This document shows, piece after piece, positions 10,746-13,305 of a stretch of 13,305 bases of DNA (position 1 is its first letter; each line of letters begins with the position of its first letter). The position numbers and the translations under genes were made by a program. Source of the stretch: an uncultured Clostridia bacterium. GTDB lineage: Bacteria > Bacillota > Clostridia > Oscillospirales > CAG-272. The notes beneath the pieces were generated by a model. The model did no database searches. It had not been told where the DNA came from and saw only the letters and a program-made list of their open reading frames with translations. The stretch spans positions 1 through 13,305 of the forward strand of contig CAMJDE010000026.1 of the NCBI GenBank assembly GCA_946404295.1, in the 5' to 3' direction.

Positions 10746-11894
10746 ATGATGGACAAGACCAAACGGATCTTCCGGCTCTACCTGACGCTGACGCTGCTGC
10801 TCGCCGTATCGGTGATCGTGCTGAAAACGATCGCGATGCTCTCTCCGGGCTTTGACCGGGCGAACGGGTATTACCCGCTTCATTCCCTGCCCTGCGAGAT
10901 CGCGCGGCTGGCGACGGTGATCGGGGTGATCCTGCTTCTGACGCAGCTCGCCCCCCTGAAGGGGAAACTCGAGATCAAGAACCCCGGAAGAGGACTTCCC
11001 GTCGTGTTCTCGGTCGCGCTCACGGGGATCCTCATCCTCGCCTTCTCGCTCTTCCGGGTGCTGGAATTGCACCTGCGGTCGCTCCCGACCCGTCTCTCGA
11101 ACGGTTCGATCTCGATCCAGGCGGTGATCTTCTGCCTCGCCTCGGCGCTATTTGGGGCGATCGCGGCGTGCTGCTCGGTCTTCTCGGTCGCGAAACGGCA
11201 GGTATTGAACGCCGTGCACGCCCTCGCCGCGATGTCGATCTCGCTGCTCTCGCTCTTCTACACCCTGTTCCTCTACTTTGACTTCACGCTCCCGATGAAC
11301 GCCGACGTCAAGATCGCCTCGCAGGCGGCGTTCCTTTCGGTCGCGCTCTTCTTCCTGTGCGAGGCGCGGATTGCCCTCGACCGCCCGATATGGACGCTCT
11401 ATACGGCGGTCGGGATGATCGCGCTCCTTTTGACCCTCACCGGATCGGTGCCCAACCTGCTCTACGCCGTGATCCGGAAAACGCCGGTGCTTGATTCGTC
11501 GATCGACGACTTCCTGCTGCTCGGCTTCGCCGTCTATATCCTCGCGCATTTCTCCGCTCTGACCGTCAAACCCGTGCAGACGGCGGGCGGCATCGCCGGC
11601 AAGATCCTCGCCGAGACCGAGGCGGCGGCGGAAGCCGAGCCGCTCGACCGCGAGGACGTCGAACAGATCAGTTTCTTCGGGGACGAACCGCGTCCCGCCG
11701 ATATTCCCGCCCGGACCGAGACCTTCGAGGAAGAGCCCGAGGACGATCTCGGCATCTTCGCCTCCCCCGACATTCCCGAAAGACCCGAGCGGCAGGAGAG
11801 GTCCGAGAAAACCGAGCGCGCCGAGCGTCCCGAACGCCCCGCCTCCGGGACGCGGACGACCCGTTCGTCCTCGCGCACGGGTAAGAAACAATGA
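10746..11894 (+). CDS. Membrane protein of unknown function, eight predicted segments and charged C-terminal tail
   Basis: I do not recognise this 382-residue protein. After a basic N-terminus (MMDKTKRIFR) come about eight hydrophobic segments, near residues 11-32, 53-70, 85-107, 123-147, 157-180, 188-210, 216-241 and 254-274. With a basic N-terminus inside, an even number of segments puts the tail in the cytoplasm. Residues 276-382 are soluble: an acidic part (EEEPEDD, 328-334), then a run of Glu-Arg-Pro units (PERPERQERSEKTERAERPE, 344-363), then a Ser/Thr/Arg/Lys-rich end. No catalytic motif, signal peptide or lipobox is seen. AGGAAAGGA lies about 11 nt before the first of two adjacent ATGs, which I chose. 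The stop overlaps polA by ATGA, so the two are co-translated. Function is unknown. Confidence 0.85.
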   Translation: MMDKTKRIFRLYLTLTLLLAVSVIVLKTIAMLSPGFDRANGYYPLHSLPCEIARLATVIGVILLLTQLAPLKGKLEIKNPGRGLPVVFSVALTGILILAFSLFRVLELHLRSLPTRLSNGSISIQAVIFCLASALFGAIAACCSVFSVAKRQVLNAVHALAAMSISLLSLFYTLFLYFDFTLPMNADVKIASQAAFLSVALFFLCEARIALDRPIWTLYTAVGMIALLLTLTGSVPNLLYAVIRKTPVLDSSIDDFLLLGFAVYILAHFSALTVKPVQTAGGIAGKILAETEAAAEAEPLDREDVEQISFFGDEPRPADIPARTETFEEEPEDDLGIFASPDIPERPERQERSEKTERAERPERPASGTRTTRSSSRTGKKQ

Positions 11895-13305
11895 AAAAAC
11901 TGCTCGTCGTTGACGGAAACAGCATCATCAACCGCGCCTTCTACGGGGTCCGACCTCTGTCGACCCGGGACGGGCGCCCCACCAACGCCATATACGGGAC
12001 GGTCAACATCATCAACCGACAGTTGACCGCCCTTTCTCCCGATTACGCCGCCGTCTGCTTCGACGTGCACGCCCCGACCTTCCGGCACGAACTCTATCCC
12101 GAATACAAGGCGGGACGGCGCCCGACCCCGCCCGATCTCTTGGCGCAGTTCGACGCCTGCAAGGCGGTGCTCCGCGCGATGGGGCTGAACGTCCTTGAAA
12201 AGCCCGGCTACGAAGCCGACGACCTGCAGGGGACGCTCGCCCGGATGGCGGGGCGCGCCGGGGTCGACGCCTATATCCTCTCGGGCGACCGCGACCTGCT
12301 CCAGCTGATCGACCCGCAAACGACCGTCCTGCTCGCCGGGAACAGCGATACCGTCCCCTTCGACGCAGAGGCGTTTCAAGCCAAGTACGGGATCCCGGTC
12401 GAGCGCTTCATCGACCTGAAAGCCATGATGGGCGACTCGTCCGACAACATCCCCGGCATCCCGGGCGTGGGCGAAAAGACGGCGGTCAAACTGCTCTGCG
12501 ACTACGGCACGCTCGACGAGGTGCTCACGCACGGCGACGATCCCGCCCTCTCCCCCGCCCTGCGGAAAAAGATCGTCGAAGGGCGCGACAGCGCCCTGCT
12601 CTCGCGGACGCTGGCGAAAATCGACACCGACGTTCCGCTCGGGATCACGCTGGACGACGTGGAGCGGCGCGAGATCGACAACGACGCGCTCTATCGGCTC
12701 TTCCTCGATCTCGAGTTCACCGCCTTCATCCGGCAATTCAAGCTGGAGGCGCCGAAGGCCCCGGCAAAACCGAAAAAGGAGATCCCGACGGGGACGATCC
12801 CCGATCTCTTCGACCTCGCGGGCGGGCAGACCGAAGCCGCGGAGGACGAGAGCGAGGACGCGCCGGTCTATTCCCCGGTCTCCGCCGCCGACGCCGTCAA
12901 ACGGCTGGGCAAACGCTTCGCCGTCGAGGGGCGCGAGGACGGACTCGCCCTCTCCTCGGGCGAAGAAAACCTGTTGGTCAAAGCCGAAGAGATCGCCTCT
13001 CTTTCGCCGCTCTTTGCGGACGAGGGGCGCGAGATCGTCTGCTTCGACGCGAAGAAACTGATGCACCGACTGTCCGACGCGGGCGTCGGGTTTGCCCCGA
13101 TCCCCCTCGACCTTTTGCTCTACGCCTATCTGCTCCGTCCCGGCGAGGGACAGAGTTCGGTGCGCGGGCTCGCCCTGACCCTGCTTGGCAAGAGCGCGCC
13201 GGACGACGCGCCGACGGCGCACCTCGCCCTCGCGCTCGAACCGATCCTGCGCGAAAAGGTGCGTGAGAGCGGCGAGGAACAACTGCTCGACGAGGTGGAA
13301 CTCCC
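11891..13305 (+). CDS. polA: DNA polymerase I, N-terminal part (cut by window edge)
   Basis: Pol I removes RNA primers and fills gaps in repair and lagging-strand synthesis. The visible 471 codons begin MKKLLVVDGNSIINRAFYGV. Residues 1 to about 285 form the 5' nuclease, with acidic metal ligands D8, D58, E108, D110, D111, D133, D135, D182 and D185. It also has the FRHELYPEYK clamp region (64-73) and the helix-3-turn-helix motif GDSSDNIPGIPGVGEKTA (181-198). A linker rich in Pro, Lys and acidic residues (286-328) follows. Then comes a degenerate 3'-5' exonuclease-like domain: the first motif position reads FAVEGRED (343-350), not DxE, and the second reads CFDAKKLMHRL, so proofreading is unlikely. 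The start overlaps the upstream stop (ATGA) with only a weak Shine-Dalgarno, which suggests coupling. The polymerase domain lies beyond the window. Confidence 0.96.
   Translation, partial: MKKLLVVDGNSIINRAFYGVRPLSTRDGRPTNAIYGTVNIINRQLTALSPDYAAVCFDVHAPTFRHELYPEYKAGRRPTPPDLLAQFDACKAVLRAMGLNVLEKPGYEADDLQGTLARMAGRAGVDAYILSGDRDLLQLIDPQTTVLLAGNSDTVPFDAEAFQAKYGIPVERFIDLKAMMGDSSDNIPGIPGVGEKTAVKLLCDYGTLDEVLTHGDDPALSPALRKKIVEGRDSALLSRTLAKIDTDVPLGITLDDVERREIDNDALYRLFLDLEFTAFIRQFKLEAPKAPAKPKKEIPTGTIPDLFDLAGGQTEAAEDESEDAPVYSPVSAADAVKRLGKRFAVEGREDGLALSSGEENLLVKAEEIASLSPLFADEGREIVCFDAKKLMHRLSDAGVGFAPIPLDLLLYAYLLRPGEGQSSVRGLALTLLGKSAPDDAPTAHLALALEPILREKVRESGEEQLLDEVEL

Noticed and set aside
11534..13282. A 582-codon minus-strand open frame opposite polA and the end of the membrane protein gene
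   Set aside because: It is antisense to a clear DNA polymerase I sequence. Its length comes from GC-rich codon usage, and its composition is biased with no known motif.

Overview
The window is the left part of a bacterial S10-spc ribosomal protein cluster on the minus strand, followed by a divergent plus-strand pair made of a membrane protein of unknown function and the 5' part of polA. The sequence is GC-rich by eye. Several features point to Bacillota, probably class Clostridia: near-perfect AGGAGG Shine-Dalgarno sites, the 61-residue zinc-binding form of S14, a zinc-ribbon form of L24, single-operon gene order, and a Pol I whose proofreading region looks degenerate. The genus cannot be named from this sequence alone.

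Minus strand, in transcription order (right to left): a strong promoter with an A/T-rich upstream element (about 10374-10428), a leader of about 240 nt, then rpsJ, rplC, rplD, rplW, rplB, rpsS, rplV, rpsC, rplP, rpmC, rpsQ, rplN, rplX, rplE, rpsN, rpsH, rplF, rplR, rpsE, rpmD, rplO and the 5' part of secY, which runs off the left edge. This is the canonical order with no gene missing, inserted or broken. Most junctions are 0-30 nt, and three overlap or nearly touch (rplD/rplW share ATGA, rpsE/rpmD share one base, rplO/secY are one base apart), so translational coupling is likely. rplO, rpmC and rplN start with GTG. I see no terminator inside the run, so it is probably one long transcript supplying the 30S and 50S subunits and the Sec translocon core.

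Four spacers are unusually long: rpsJ-rplC (107 nt), rpsN-rpsH (118 nt), rplN-rpsQ (69 nt) and rplR-rpsE (61 nt). The first two and the last hold perfect or near-perfect hairpins, some capped by GNRA tetraloops. The 5' leader also holds several hairpins, two with GAAA loops, and some that exclude each other. These are candidates for ribosomal protein autoregulatory sites, and I could not match any of them to a named family.

The 617-nt divergent region (10129-10745) holds the S10 leader and promoter, a very GC-rich 14-bp hairpin that is not a standard terminator, a plus-strand -10 box, and a perfect 18-bp palindrome in the predicted 5' UTR of the plus-strand genes. The plus-strand genes are a 382-residue protein with about eight membrane segments and a long charged tail, and polA, which overlaps it by ATGA. 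polA is cut by the right edge after 471 codons.

Overall this is a core housekeeping region. The points worth following up are the structured intercistronic and leader RNAs, the R/G/N-rich tail on S3, and the unidentified membrane protein coupled to polA. I see no mobile element, CRISPR array, tRNA or rRNA.
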